Shown here: piece after piece, positions 26,590 through 38,429 of the stretch | How positions within the stretch are numbered: position 1 is the first letter of the stretch | Layout of the letters: each line of letters opens with the position of its first letter | Origin: Camelus bactrianus | Lineage: Eukaryota > Chordata > Mammalia > Artiodactyla > Camelidae | DNA: 64,000 nucleotides | NCBI RefSeq assembly: GCF_048773025.1 | Contig: NC_133554.1 | Coordinates: 58,886,769-58,950,768, forward strand | Reading direction: 5' to 3' | Translations under genes and position numbers: made by a program | The notes under the pieces: model-generated | Seen by the model: only the letters and a program-made list of their open reading frames with translations | Told to the model about the DNA's origin: nothing | Databases searched by the model: none

Positions 26590-28130
26590 GGTCGCACATC
26601 CTTTAGAATATATTTTTTGATTATAAAACCCATACACACACAAAATAAATGAATCCAGTGGCACAAAGGGATGCAAAGCAAGAGCGGAGCATCTCCCGGA
26701 GCCCCTGTCTCCAGAGGCGACGTCTGTGAATGGCTCCTCGCCACCTGCAACTTTGTCGCTTGCTTGATCTTGCTCACCTCCTCAGACACGCTGGCGCTTG
26801 CAGACCCACCGGTCACTTTCCATGGCCTCGTAGCACTCCGTTGCTTGTCTGTATCATGGTGTGTCCCGGTTTGAGGGGGCTTGGGATCTCCAGACATGGG
26901 ATTGTCAAGGCTAACGGCAGGACAGCCCTGGGGACCCCGGGGCCGTTGGTCAGGATGGTCGGCTTCCGTGAATTCCGCCGACTGCTACTGTTCAACGTTT
27001 AGGTTGTTGTGACTTTCTCAACTCAACAAATGTTGCTGCAAAGGACATCTCTGTTCACACATCTTAGTGCCCTTATGCACGTATGTCCGGAAGATAAACC
27101 TCCCAGAAGAGAAACTGCCGGGTGAAAGGCACGCATATTGCAAACGCTGATTGCTGTTGCCAAACTGCTCAGCCAAAGTGTGCCAGCCTACACCCCCACC
27201 AAGTGTGAGAGCTTCCGCCTCCCCGCGTCCTTGGCAAAACCAGAGATGGTCAGTCATTTTGGCCTCTGTCATCTGAGAGGTGACAAATAGTGGCTTTTTA
27301 TTTTAATCAGCTTTAAGATATGACTTAGATACAATAAAAGTGCCCATTTTTAGCATACAATTGGGTAAGTTTTGACAAATGGGTACAGTTGTGTAACCAG
27401 CATCACAGTTGAGATGCAGAACATTCTAAGTAGCTCAGGAAAGTTCCTTCAGGCCCTCGGTCAGTCCCCCTCTCCTGCCCGATCTCAGTCCCCGGCCACC
27501 GCGATTTGCTTTCCACCTCTGCAGAATACTTTCACCCTAGAATTTCACATAAATGGACCGTGCAGAACGAACACGCTCAGCAAACGGCTTTGAGACTCAT
27601 CCAGGCCACTGTCATGTGTGTCCTCCTCACGGCCACGTGGTGTCCACGGCCCGGGTGCCCCATCCGCACCATTCCCCTGTGCTTGGACTCCTGGGCCAGG
27701 CCAGCTTGGGGTTCTTAATGAACAAGGCTGTATGTGAACTTGTGTCTCATCTCCTGGGCAAACACCTGTGGGTGGAATGGCCAGGTCACAGAGCAGGTGG
27801 AAGACGACGACCTTTCCCAAATCTGCTGCCTGCGTCCCCCCCGGGGACGTCCTGTTTTCCGTTCCCTCCTGCAGAGCGAGAGGACCAGCTCCTCTGCATC
27901 CTCGCAGCTTCTGATCCCGATGCCCGTGTCAGGCAGTCACCCAGGAGGGGTGCGACGGCATCTCCTTGTGCCTGTAACTTGCATTTGCCTAGTCAGTCCG
28001 CTGTCTTTGACATTTGTTAATAACGATGTTGTTATTATGGAGAAATTTCAAACATTTTGTGTAATGGATTTCCCTTTCTGTTTGTGGTTTGGGGGTTTCA
28101 TCACAGTTTCCTTTTATACCCCAGTCGTGA
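26590..28130 (-). mobile_element. Old L1M-type LINE, minus strand
   Basis: Antisense L1 landmarks recur: TATGACTTAGATACAATAAA, TTTTGACAAATGGGTACAGT with TGTGTAACCAGCATCACAGT, GAATTTCACATAAATGGACC, AACAAGGCTGTATGTGAACT, and TTGCATTTGCCTAGTCAGTC. The earlier part (26990-27270) repeats the ORF2-end pattern, so more than one L1M fragment may be joined. Much diverged. Confidence 0.65.
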
Positions 28131-29014
28131 TGGCTTCAGTCCCCAGAAACTGTCCCCTCAAGCTGACCCCACTTGTTTTTAGAGGTTTTCAAAGTGATGG
28201 AACCCACACCGGGGCTCGCAAAAGCCCCATCTCCCTCCTCTCCGGCCGCATGGCCAGTCTCCAGGGTCGTACTGGAAAGCGGTGTGGAGACCCTCACCCC
28301 TGCTGCCTGGGGCTGCCACCACCCAGGCCGAGGGTCCTTCCTGGCCGCCGCCCGGGCTGCAGCCCTCAGGGCCTCAGAGCAGCCGCTGGCTGGGCAGCTC
28401 TTCCTATCCTTTCCCTCCTCTGACCACAGGGCTCAGCCCCAGGCTGACGGGCCCAGAAGCGAGAAAGTAAGCTGCACGCACCCACGGGATCAGCCCAGCG
28501 GGGGCACCTGGGGCCCAGAGAGACGGAGCTGGATGTGGGGAGGGGCCCGGCAGGACATGCAGTGAGGTCCAGAGGGCGTCAGCCCGGACCAGTGTTCCAA
28601 AATGACCGTTCCACTGGGTACGAGGAGCCCCAACTCCATCCCCCACTTCCCAGCACACAGCTGCCTTTCCTAGCACCCGTTGCGGCTCCGTGCCTAGTTA
28701 TGAACAAAGGATGATGAGCAGGAGTGGCTGGAACAGGGACAACGAGAGACGCAACCCCGCACCACCCCACCACCACCTGGACCCCTGGGTGAGACGGAGC
28801 CCACCTCAGGCTGCGGCCCGAGCGCTGTCTGGGCTACGCCCTTGGGCCCATCAGCAGTATGGGCTCCGAGGGCCTCCCCCTCCTCCCTGCAGGGACCTGG
28901 CTCCCAGGCTCCCAAAGGAGGAGCCCTCCCCCTCACTCCCATGGGTCACTTTGCTTCTCTGAGCCTTTCCCTCAAGCTCGGGTCAGCGGCTCCTGACACA
29001 GTTTCCAGAGCCAC
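28131..29014. other. GC-rich intergenic stretch
   Basis: No gene recognised. A CTCF-like core CCAGCGGGGGCACC lies at 28495-28508 on the plus strand and differs from the usual CCASYAGRGGGCRS by one position. Confidence 0.5.
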
Positions 29015-29395
29015 TCGCTGCAGTGGGTTGAGTGGTGTGTCCACCCAGAGCCTCAGAAGGTGACCTTACTTGGAGTAAAGGCCTTTGCAGATGTGATTAA
29101 GATAAGGGTCCCAAGAGGAGGGCACCCCGCCCTAAAACAGTGTCGGGCAAACTTACAGGAAGAGGACAGGACACATGTCCCACAGGGAGAAGCCAAGTGG
29201 AGATGGAGCCAGGGACTGGAGAGATGTGGCCACAAGCCAAGGGTGGCTGGAGGCCCAGGACCAGGGAGCAAGGCCAGGCAGGGACTCCTCTTGGGGACCC
29301 CAGAGGGAACCAGCCCTGCTGACACCTGGACTTCGGACTCTGGCCTCCAGACTGCGACAGAATAGGTGTCCGAGTTTGCGGTCCTTTGTTCGACG
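29015..29395 (+). mobile_element. MaLR (MLT1/MST-like) solo LTR fossil
   Basis: Sense-strand landmarks in order are CAGTGGGTTGAGTGGTGTGT, GCCTCAGAAGGTGACCTTAC, TTGCAGATGTGATTAAGATA, CCTGCTGACACCTGGACTTC and CTGGCCTCCAGACTGCGACA. There is no internal region. It is an ancient fossil, likely predating the eutherian radiation. Confidence 0.85.
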
Positions 29396-29602
29396 CTAGC
29401 ACGGTCACCCAGGGCCTGCCTCCGCATCCCCCAAAGCAGGGCCCCAGGCAAGAGCCCATGGTCCCTGAGAGGTGACCCTGGACACAGACCTGAGACTGGG
29501 AGGCGGGGAAGCTGGATGCCGGCATGCTACCAGGTGTGGGCCCAGAGGGCCTCCACTCACCAGCCCTGAGCCTCAGAAATGTTCCCCACCTTAGAAAGCT
29601 AA

Positions 29603-29912
29603 AAACTAAAAATGATACAAATCTCATTTACAAACCAAAATTAGACTCACCGATGTAGAAGACAAACTATGATTACCAAAGGGGAAAGGGCGGGGGAGGG
29701 ATAAACTAGGATCAGGGATTAACAGATACAGTCACTATATATAAAACAGATAAACAACAAGGACCTACTACGTAGAACAGGGAACTATATTCAATTTCTT
29801 GTAGCAACGCATAATGGAAAGGAATCTGAAAAAATGTGTACGTGTGTATATACAACAGAATCACTCTGCTGACACTGTAAATCAACTGCACTTCGATAAA
29901 AAACAAAACGAA
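29603..29912 (+). mobile_element. L1 3' UTR fragment, artiodactyl type
   Basis: AAAATGATACAAATCTCATT, TATGATTACCAAAGGGGAAA, AACAAGGACCTACTACGTAG and ATCACTCTGCTGACACTGTA match the 3' end of the L1 at 16774. It is 5'-truncated and about 300 bp. Confidence 0.9.
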
Positions 29913-30641
29913 ACAAAGAAATATCCCTGTGATACCCATGGTTGGGGACAACAGCGGCACCTGTGTGCAGGGTGTCCTGCCCAGGGCAGAGACGTGCACT
30001 CAGGAAGGACACACGTGGCCGGCGGAGCTCCGCCGTGGCCGCCCGTGGACATGGGCCGACAGGCATCAGCAGCCCCTGCCACCCCAGGAACCCAGCGACT
30101 GCTCTGAGCCCCCAGGGTGCCCCGCCCCCCAGGACGCCGGGCTGGAGCCCCCAGTGGGCAGATGAAGGTGCGCAGGGGGGCCCCAGGAGAGCCAGGGCAC
30201 TCGAAAGGCCTCTTGGAAATAATCTGATATCGATGCTTCCAAAGGGCATCGAAGTGTCCACACGGGGCCAGCTCGGACCTGTCTGGTGGGGTTGGGTACC
30301 TGACGCTCCCAGGACCTTGCCAGGACCTCTCCTGATGGCTTGTCTCCTGTGGGGCCCCCTTCGGGAGGCCCCAATTCCTGCCTCCATTTCTGCGCTTTTG
30401 TTCTCATGCAGCCTCACACCCAGGCCCCCATGAGTACCCCCCCCAACTCACTTCTCTCACATATCAGGTGTGTCTCAATTTTCCCAGCCCTGGGCTTCTC
30501 TTTTTGCACAAATACAGATGCTTTCCAGGTGGAGCCATTTCAGCCCTAGGGGTCCCCAGCCTGGTTCTGGAAGGCCTTTCCTGGCCACCTTCTTCTGGGG
30601 TCCTGCCTTCCCCAGCTTAAGGAAGTGCCCTCGCATCCAGC

Positions 30642-30743
30642 CACTGGTTCTCCCACCTGAGCAAGCATTTGACCATCGGCCCCACCTGCATTTCTAACTA
30701 GCGTCCAGGAGCCGCTGGTCCAGGCACGGCCCTTAGAACCACA
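30642..30743 (+). mobile_element. MER5A-like hAT element
   Basis: Both terminal repeats are visible (CACTGGTTCTCCCACCTGAG and GGCCCTTAGAACCACA), with TGCATTTCTAACTAGCGTCC and CTGGTCCAGGC between. This matches MER5A with an internal deletion. Confidence 0.7.
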
Positions 30744-31924
30744 TATCCTTGCGGGTGCAGCCCTGCTCATGACCCCTCTTCACCTCTGCTGGAGGAGAGG
30801 GTCTCCTCTGGGCACAAGGGAGGTGCTCCACCCCAAAGTAAGCCCACTGGCCACTGGTCCAAAGTCCCAGGGCTGAGGGACTTGGTTCCCAGAGAGCCCC
30901 CCGCCCCACAGCTGAGGCTGGTTCCACCTGTAAGGGGGATTCACCACCTCTCCTGCTTCCTCGTCCCACATCGGGAAGTGTGGGATTGCCCGGAGACACC
31001 CAGGGTGCGTGCACACCCACAGACAACGTGACAAACACGCAGTGATACCCTCTCTGGTCCAGGCCTGGGAGATGCAGAGTGAGCCTCAGGTGGGAGTGAG
31101 CACTCGCATGGGGTCAGGTGGCACCGGGTTCTGGACACCCTGGGATGCCTAACACGGCTGTAGGCCAGGGGGAGGGCGGCGGACCAGCGTCAGCCCTGAG
31201 CCACTGGGAGGGGGTCGCTGCCACCCAGGATCACAGGGCCCTGGGGACTCTCCCAGGCTGGGAGGGAGAGCACCACTCTCAGCCCCTCCTGCTTCCTGGC
31301 TGCGGGTCAAGGGCTGGGTCCCCTGAGCTCAGAAGGTTTTCTCTGAACACACTTCCCACCCCAACTCTGTGAGCCCTGGGGTCACATTGGGCAGCAGGGC
31401 CTTTTTGAGGCTGCAGCCCAGAGATAGGTCTGCCTCTGCCCTTGGGGATCCGGCAGTTTGTTCGGCCCCTCTCCCCTCCACAATCCTGGGCCAGGATTGG
31501 CCCAGAGACCTGGCGGTGTCACTCTGAGAGACAAGCATGGGATCAGAGGCCCAGAGAGCGGCGTGCCGGTGCCCGGAGCGCACAGCTGCGCCCCCAGGGT
31601 GGAGCAAGGGGCTCTCAAAGGAGCGGGTGCTGGGGAGGAGGGCAGAGCTGGCTTCCCACGCTCTGGGCCCTGGGCTGGGACCCACGGGCCACTCGCCAAC
31701 TCCCAGGGCGGCCAGGCAGCCTCCTGAATATCGGGCACTCCTGAGGGTTCGGCCCTGGACCTGTGTTTTCGTCTGTTTCGTGTCGTAGGATACCAGCCAC
31801 TGGGACACAGCCACCCCCGGCCCAGCCTGGAGCCGAGGCCGAGCAGGGAGCCACGGGCCCAGGGGAGGGACAGCACGGGCTGATGCGGGCACACGAGCAG
31901 AGCCCCAGGAAAATCCCACTCGGA
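30744..31924. other. GC-rich intergenic stretch, nothing recognised
   Basis: No repeat, splice-bounded exon or family-like frame is seen. Open frames on both strands follow GC content. Confidence 0.5.
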
Positions 31925-32050
31925 AAAGCTTCCCTTAAGCGCTCAGGAAACATTAGAAACTTTGCAACCGCTGATGAGTATTATTAGAATTGAACTGGAA
32001 ACCCAATAGACACCTGCGATCCTGCTGCAGAAAGCAAATCTTCCCCTTAA
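31925..32050. promoter_or_regulatory. Candidate conserved non-coding element
   Basis: An AT-balanced block in GC-rich surroundings: CATTAGAAACTTTGCAACCG, AGTATTATTAGAATTGAACT and CTTCCCCTTAATTCGG. No coding frame or repeat match. Confidence 0.35.
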
Positions 32051-33699
32051 TTCGGTTCTCCAGTGTGGGGGGGCGCCTGCACCCCCATCTCAGCCCAGGT
32101 CCCAGCAAAGACGCAGGCAGAGAGGGTGCAGGAGCAGCCCTGTCTGAGGGCTGGGGGTTTGGAGGCTGAGAAGTGGAGCCCCAGTGCCAGTCGCCCGCCC
32201 ATCTGGGGTGGCCCTGTCACCAGCCAGGCTCCGCCCCCACCCAGGGGCTGTCCCAGAATGCTTCGCCTGAAGTGTACCCTGAGCTTCTCTAGAAGGGAGG
32301 GAGGTACCACGCCTCTCCCCCCACCCCCGTCACCCCCGCCCCCCATTCCGCCAAGTCCCCAAACTTAAAAAGCTTAACACCTGAGTTTAAAATCCTCATC
32401 TGCAGACACCAGCCCTGTTACCCATTCAGGGGTGAGGGGGCAGGTCTGGGTCCCACTCTGCCCCCTGTGCTCAGACTATCCCCTTCCTGAGCCTGGCCCT
32501 GGCCCAAGGGGCCCCCTTGCAGCCCCTCACCCCTCACAGGATGGACCCAGAGCTCTCAGCATTTCCGAAGGGAGCTGGTAGGGAGTATGGTTCCCCCCAA
32601 AGTGGGAGGGATAACCTGGCATCCAGGCCTCTCTGCCCATGGCATGGTGCTGGGGGGTGGGCAAGAATGAGACCCCCAACCCAGCAGCTGGGCCGACCCA
32701 GCTTCGGCCATCCCCTCCCACCAGGAGTCCCCGGGCTTGGGTTCTGCTCCTGGGACGTGGAGTCTGGGGGTGCTGTCGGCTGGGGTGAGGGGCGGAGGGT
32801 GCTTAGTGGACCTATCTGCAGGGTAGAGACAATGATGTGCTGAGATAATGTTGAGGGGAAAGGGGGTGGCTTCCAGCCTAGAAGTCCCACCCTGGGCCCC
32901 CCAGGCCCTCTCCCTTCCTGTCCTGGGATGTCCCCCAGCAGCTGTTTTCTGGAACGGCTGGAGGCTGTGGTCAGCAGGAGGCCAGCTGGGAGAGCCCTGG
33001 CGGGAGCGAGGCTGGGAGGCCCCGCCCCCAGCAGGAGGCCCCGCCCCCTGCCTTGCGCCCACCTGGGGCCCCAGGAAGGCTGGGGTAGCCTGGCCAGCCC
33101 GGGAGCCGCAAAGGGCACAGAGAGTGCAGCACTGGGTGAGCTGCCGGCAGGGCCGAGACAATGTGGTTTCAATCTAATTGTCCCAAAATATTGTTACAAC
33201 ACAAACCACGTGCCATCCACTCACCTGCAACTCATCAGTGGCAAAGCTACTGAGTAAATCGGTTCCACACCCGTGGGGCCGGGCCCGGGCCAAGGCCTCC
33301 GCACCCGGGGCCTGTTTCCTGCTGGGTGGTGAGAACCGCCAGGGCGAGTGGGAGACACCGCAGGGGCTCCTCCTCTCTCAGCGACCCCCTACCCCACGCT
33401 GGAGGGCAGAGCTGAAAGGACCAGCCCCTTGTGCCGCGCCCGTCCAGGCCCCAGAGGGTCGACCAGGGGACTGGGGCCACACCGCAGCTAAAGGCCACTC
33501 AGCCAAGATCACCCCAGGGTCCGAGGGCCCAGGGGGTCCCCAGCGTCCTCTCTCTGCCCTTACCATCCCACCCTGAGACCGGGGCCTTGAGGACTTCACC
33601 CCTCTGGGAAATCTTTGCCTGGTATCTTCAATAACAACACAACCGCACTCGAAGGCACCGAGGCATTTTGGTAAATATGACTTGAGCGACTCCACCAAC
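32051..33699. other. GC-rich intergenic stretch with one small AT-rich patch
   Basis: No gene recognised. The patch at 33160-33255 (TTTCAATCTAATTGTCCCAA, AATATTGTTACAACACAAAC) could be a short conserved element. Confidence 0.5.
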
Positions 33700-33760
33700 A
33701 CTCAGTGAGCTAAGCCTATCCCGTTTAGCTGACGAGGGGACTGAAGCTCACAGAGGACCC
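33700..33760 (-). mobile_element. MIR SINE fragment
   Basis: CCCGTTTAGCTGACGAGGGG followed by ACTGAAGCTCACAGAGGA is the antisense MIR core, diverged. Confidence 0.6.
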
Positions 33761-34084
33761 CGGATGTGCCAGGGCCCATCGCTGGCTTCTGGGGCTTCCA
33801 TCCCCAGTTCTTCCTGAGGTCTGCATGCTGCTGGCCAGTTGGACCTGACACAGGCCCTGGGGGAAGGGGCTGGGTCCTGAGCTCCAGGGCAGGGGACAAA
33901 GCAACGACCAAGTGCGGGAGTGGCAGGCGGCTCTGACCCCACCCTGGTGCCAGGAAGGTCCCCACCGTGGCCCTTGAGCTCAGCCCTGAGGGTGAATGGT
34001 GTGTCCGTGGCCAGGAAAGACGGCACAACAGAGAGCCCCACAGATCCGCCCTCAGTGGGGTGTTTGTGGGGGCTGGGGGGCTGG

Positions 34085-34178
34085 CAAAGACCGTTTTTCC
34101 AAATGAAGTGACAGTCATAGGTTCCAGGTGGAGGTATGTATTTTCTTGAGGGGGTTACCATTCAACCCACTACACAGT
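34085..34178 (-). mobile_element. MaLR LTR fragment (fossil)
   Basis: GTTTTTCCAAATGAAGTGAC, CATAGGTTCCAGGTGGAGG and GAGGGGGTTACCATTCAACC match the LTR 5' end of MLT1-type elements in antisense. It is partial and ancient. Confidence 0.6.
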
Positions 34179-34224
34179 GACACCCACAACCACCCTTGAG
34201 AGCACAGTCTGTATTAGGTTGTAT

Positions 34225-34380
34225 GCCACTAGGCGGTTTCCCATGTTAATTTTCACAGCATTCCCGGGATGCGGATGTCATCATCCTACTTTATGGATGA
34301 GAAAATGAGGCTCAGAGATGTTAAGCAGCCTCCTGGAAGCAGCACAGCTTCGAAACGGTGGAGCTGATTCTAACAAGGCT
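34225..34380 (-). mobile_element. MIR SINE fragment
   Basis: TACTTTATGGATGAGAAAAT, then GAGGCTCAGAGATGTTAAGC and AGCAGCACAGCTTCG, is a fairly complete antisense MIR. Confidence 0.85.
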
Positions 34381-34837
34381 TGTGCTCTTCCTACAGGACT
34401 ACATCGTGCTCTGCTAGAGGAGAAAGCTTGAAAAATGGCCACAAGGCCTCATTACAGCACGTGCCGAATAGGCACCAAAATGCTCGGCGAGGTGTGGCTT
34501 GGAGGCCTGCGCCAGCACGTCCTGAGCCCCCCGGAATGTCAGTGCTCACTGCCCGCAGCCTCTCTCTGGGGCACACAGGCCAAGGTGGGCCGGCCCTAGC
34601 CCACCTATACCTGGCCCCCTGTCTCAGGGCTCCATCAGTTTATTCCCTCCCTCCTAACCGCTCTCAAGGCCCCCAGGAGTTGAGCTTACAGCCCCTTAGG
34701 AAGAGGATCTGGGAGCCGCCTGGAGGAGGGACAAGGTGGGGACAGAGGTGGAGAGCAGAGAGGGGCCCTCCTCCAGCCCTCCCGGCCTGCATAGTCATCA
34801 AGGGCTTGGGGGGGGGCTGTGCTTTGTGGGGTTCTCT

Positions 34838-34851
34838 CCAGTAGGGGGCAC
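34838..34851 (+). promoter_or_regulatory. CTCF-like core motif
   Basis: CCAGTAGGGGGCAC fits the CTCF core CCASYAGRGGGCRS at nearly every position. It is oriented on the plus strand between SLC38A10 and the expected BAHCC1. Occupancy cannot be judged from sequence. Confidence 0.45.
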
Positions 34852-35394
34852 CCTCTGCATTTCGGCCTCACCCTTGCCTTTCCTGAAGTGCTGTAGTGAC
34901 CCTTTCTCGGTCCAGTGATGGACAGTTGGAGGTCGCCCAGGGAAGGCCAGGGGTGGGGCCAGTACAGGGCTGGTCACCCTGCCTCGTGGGGCTCTCCCAG
35001 CTGTGGTGTTCTCAGGGGCCGAGGCCTCACCCTGCACGTGAAGAGGCGCCTGCAATGCGGGGGCTTGCAGTTGAGGGGTGAGGCCAGGGGAGGTGTAGGC
35101 AGGCGTGGGGACGACTGGGATCCTGCTTGGGGTGTCCTGAGCCTTGCACACCGTTCCCAGGGTTGCGGGGACCCCGGGCTGCCTGGAGAGGCTGCTTCTG
35201 GGAGTCCAGGCCTGCTGAAGGGGGGGCAGGGGCTCTGGACTGGACTCAAGGCCGGGCCTCCCTGCTCTGGGGCTGTCCCGGGGAGAGCCCCTTTCCAGGG
35301 CAGCACGGCTGCAGCCAGACCCCCTTTGGGCTCTACGTTTCCGAGGGAGGTGTCGGCCACCCCCCAGGCCGGTTGCGCCTGACTTCATCCACAG
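34852..35394. other. GC-rich intergenic stretch, nothing recognised
   Basis: No repeat or supported exon is seen. Confidence 0.5.
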
Positions 35395-35545
35395 ACGGTC
35401 CCCACAAACTTTTTAAAACACATGATTTCTCTCAGCGTCTGTTGGAAGAAACAAAACCAATAGATCAAGCTTGCAATTTCACAGACCTTAATGCCTGGGA
35501 TGAGATCAGGTGAAAAAGGAGCCGTGAAATTTCAGAATTTGGTTG
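35395..35545. promoter_or_regulatory. Candidate conserved non-coding element
   Basis: An AT-rich block with sharp edges: CACAAACTTTTTAAAACACA, GAAGAAACAAAACCAATAGA, TCAAGCTTGCAATTTCACAG and AAATTTCAGAATTTGGTTGA. No repeat match and no coding signature. Confidence 0.4.
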
Positions 35546-38075
35546 AGTCAGTGGTGGTGCGGAGTCTGGGGACGGTCAGGCCTGGACTGGCTCAGGTTTG
35601 GGAAGCATCCCCTATCCCATGACTCAGGAGCCTGGGCAGCCCGGGCCCCCGACCGGCTGGAGGAGGGAGGGAGGTGCTGGGCTGGGTGTGAGCTCCCCTG
35701 CCCCACCCCGCCCCACCCTGCCCCACCCCTGCCCCCTAGGCCCAGCAAGGATGCTCCCAGCCTGGCCTCTTCCTGCAGGTTTTTCCCATCAGGTCTGTCG
35801 GGAGCCCTGGCAGGCAGGCCAGCAGGCTGGGTGGTGACTCACGGCTGGCCAGAGCCCATTTGCCCTGCACCCTGCCTCGGGGTGAAGTGAGAAATCTGAC
35901 CGGGCTCCAGCACAGATGGGAAACCCCACCCCAGGGCCTGCAGCGGGACAGGTGTGGCTCCGTCCCACGCCCACACAGGCCCCAGGCCAGGGTGTCTGAG
36001 CCCGGCTTGGCAATGTCTGTCCGCACTGGTACAGCGGCTGCCTCTCCCCAGGCCTGGAACCCAGGATCCAGGCAGCCCTCCCGGCGCACAGCTCAGGGCC
36101 TCTGCCCAGGGCGGGAAGCTCCTGCTTGGGTGGCAGGCCTGAGGGACTGGGGTTCCCACCCGATTCAGCCTCCGCTGAGCTGTGAGGCCTCAAGCAAGTT
36201 GCTTCGGCTCTCCGTGTCTGTCCCTGGATGGGTCACCTGCTCAGCGAGAGTTTGCAGGTGACCTCTAAGGCTCCTGAGACCCAGAGGCTGGCCCCCTGAC
36301 CCCCTCCCTTCCCCATGGTCGCTCTCACCTGGAGCCCAGGGGCAGGTGTTCCAGCCCCCGGGGCCGGATCAGTGTGGGCAGTCACCTCCTCCCTGGTGGA
36401 GCGGCTAGGGCCCACGGGAGCGGCCTCGAGAGCCCAGTGCAGCGCCAGGCCTGGCACCACTGAGACCCTTCTTCACTGTTTCCTCCCTCCACTGGTCACG
36501 GGCACCACACGGGCCCTGGGGAGACGCGGGGAGGCCCAGCGGCACAAGGACACCCCGCCTCTCTGGAGGGGCTGAGGCTTCACGAAGGAGATGCTATTAG
36601 AGAGCAAGGAACAAAGTCCTGGCAGAGCAAAGAGCAAAGGCTCCCAGGCAGGGCAGTGAAGACAGGGGAGGCGTGACTAAGAAATAGGATGGGGGGCCCC
36701 TGGTGGGGGGTTGGGGAAGGGCGGCCAGCACCTGCTAGTGCCAAGCCCCCGGCCTGCCTCCCTCTCCGGCTGGGGGCCCCTGATCCAATCCTTCGGGCTG
36801 AGGGTGACCTCATCAGGACAGAGGTGAGACCTGGATGGGGGGGTGGACTTAGAGTCTCCCACATCCCCAGCCTGTTGCTGCCAGAAGCCTGCGAGGCCCA
36901 CCTGGCAGGTGCGGGTGGGGACCCAAATTCATAGCAAGTTCCCTAGGTTCCAGGCCCACCCAGCACCTTCAGAGAATGTGGGTTCTCATCTTGAGCCCGC
37001 TGACCACTGATCCAGATACACAGGTGCTGGGGTGCCTGTGGCCTGAGGGCATCAAGCGGAGCCTGGCACTGCGGGTGAGGGGTGCCCGGGAAAGGACGTC
37101 GAGGGAGGAGGGGACGCGGTCCCCACCAGGGGTTAGGCTGGGGGGGGGGGCAGTGTGGCCAGCCACAGCCACAGTGTGCCTGGCAGAATCGGGGCCTGGA
37201 GCAGCCGGTCAGGGGCTGCAATGTGAGCTCTGGGGGCCAGGGACCCCCTCCCCTGCCCGGGGAAGGGTACAGGGAAGGTGTTCTGAGCTGTCCCCACAGC
37301 CCTGCCTGGAACAACTCGATCTCAGGCTGAGCAAGGGCTGCAGAGAGTGAAGGAGCCAGGCCCAGAGGCTGGACTCCGAGCCCCATCCCGTCCCCTCTCG
37401 TCCCCTGCCCTGGCCCTCCCTAGGTCTCATCCATACACATGAAAGCAAATTAAAGGAGGGCCTGTGGCCTCCACGCAGCCTGGGGGAGACCCAGGGGGCC
37501 TCTGCAGGTTGACTAGGGTCTCAAAGAGGAAGAAGGGAGGCCCCCAGGCTCTAACAGGCAGAAGCGGTGAAGCGACCTGGCTGCACCGTCGGCCCTAGGA
37601 AAACACAGAAGGGCCGGGCTGCCCAGGGCCACAGCCAGCCGACTGCACCCTTCCCACGGGGACGGGACCCTGGTCCTCAGGGGCACTTGCCACCTGTGTC
37701 AGAGGGGCCTGCCCAGAGCCGCGGAGAGCAGTGTGTATGCATGCCTGGCAAGCCACGTACCCCTGGAACTGGCTTCCTCTCCTGCAGTTTGCACTTTGCC
37801 AGCATGAGATGTGTGTGCAGGTGGCAGGAACACACTCAGGCCAGCACAGGGCCTACAGCACGCCCTCCCTGGGCAGGGCCCCCTCCAGCTCCTCCTGGAG
37901 ATAAGGTGCCCCGTGTGGTGCCGAGTCTGTGGGCACCGACCTATGGGAATGTCCCTGAGTCTGTGTCTGTGCAGCTGGAGGCCCGGAGCTGGACTTTGTC
38001 CACGTCACTCCCTTTAGGGCTGCTGCCTGCAGGGCGGGGCCCAGTTCCCCCTGCCCTGGCTGGGGCCTTGGGCTC
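35546..38075. other. GC-rich intergenic stretch
   Basis: It contains a C-rich GCCCCACCCCGCCCCACCC run at about 35700-35735, one MIR at 36165-36240 and an 11-base G run at 37140-37150. No gene recognised. Confidence 0.5.
36165..36240 (+). mobile_element. MIR SINE fragment
   Basis: CTGTGAGGCCTCAAGCAAGT, then TGCTTCGGCTCTCCGTGTCT, is the sense MIR core (CTGTGTGACCTTGGGCAAGT), diverged. Confidence 0.65.
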
Positions 38076-38077
38076 TG

Positions 38078-38225
38078 TGTTTAAATTCCTCAAACCTCAA
38101 CTTCCTCATCTGGGAAATGGGGTCAGTATTCCGTACCTTTCTCTCAGCATTACTGTGAGGGTCGGACGGGGCAGCCGCCTCCCAGGGCCCTGTGCACAGT
38201 GCAGGCTGAATCGACGTGAGCCGCT
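38078..38225 (+). mobile_element. MIR SINE fragment
   Basis: AAACCTCAACTTCCTCATCT, GGGAAATGGGGTCAGTATTC and TCAGCATTACTGTGAGGGTC match the sense MIR 3' half. Confidence 0.8.
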
Positions 38226-38290
38226 GTTCCCCTTCCCCTGAGCGTTACTCTTTTTTAGCCTAAGTTTTCTCATTTAAAAATGGGCTAATG

Positions 38291-38414
38291 GGAGGAGGGT
38301 GTAGCTCAGTGGTAGAGCCTGTGCTTAGCATGCACAAGGTCTTGGGTTCATTCCCTGGTAGTTAAACATTTTTTACTGTTTGAAAAAAAGGGTAAAACAA
38401 AACAAAACAAGACA
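38291..38414 (+). mobile_element. Camelid tRNA-derived SINE (vic-1-like)
   Basis: Head GGAGGAGGGTGTAGCTCAGT, A box GTAGCTCAGTGGTAGAGC, B-box region GGGTTCATTCC, then an A/T tail ending in AAACAAAACAAGAC. Flanks 38276-38290 (AAAAATGGGCTAATG) and 38415-38429 (AAAACGGGTTAGTAA) look like a decayed target-site duplication. Confidence 0.9.
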
Positions 38415-38429
38415 AAACGGGTTAGTAAC

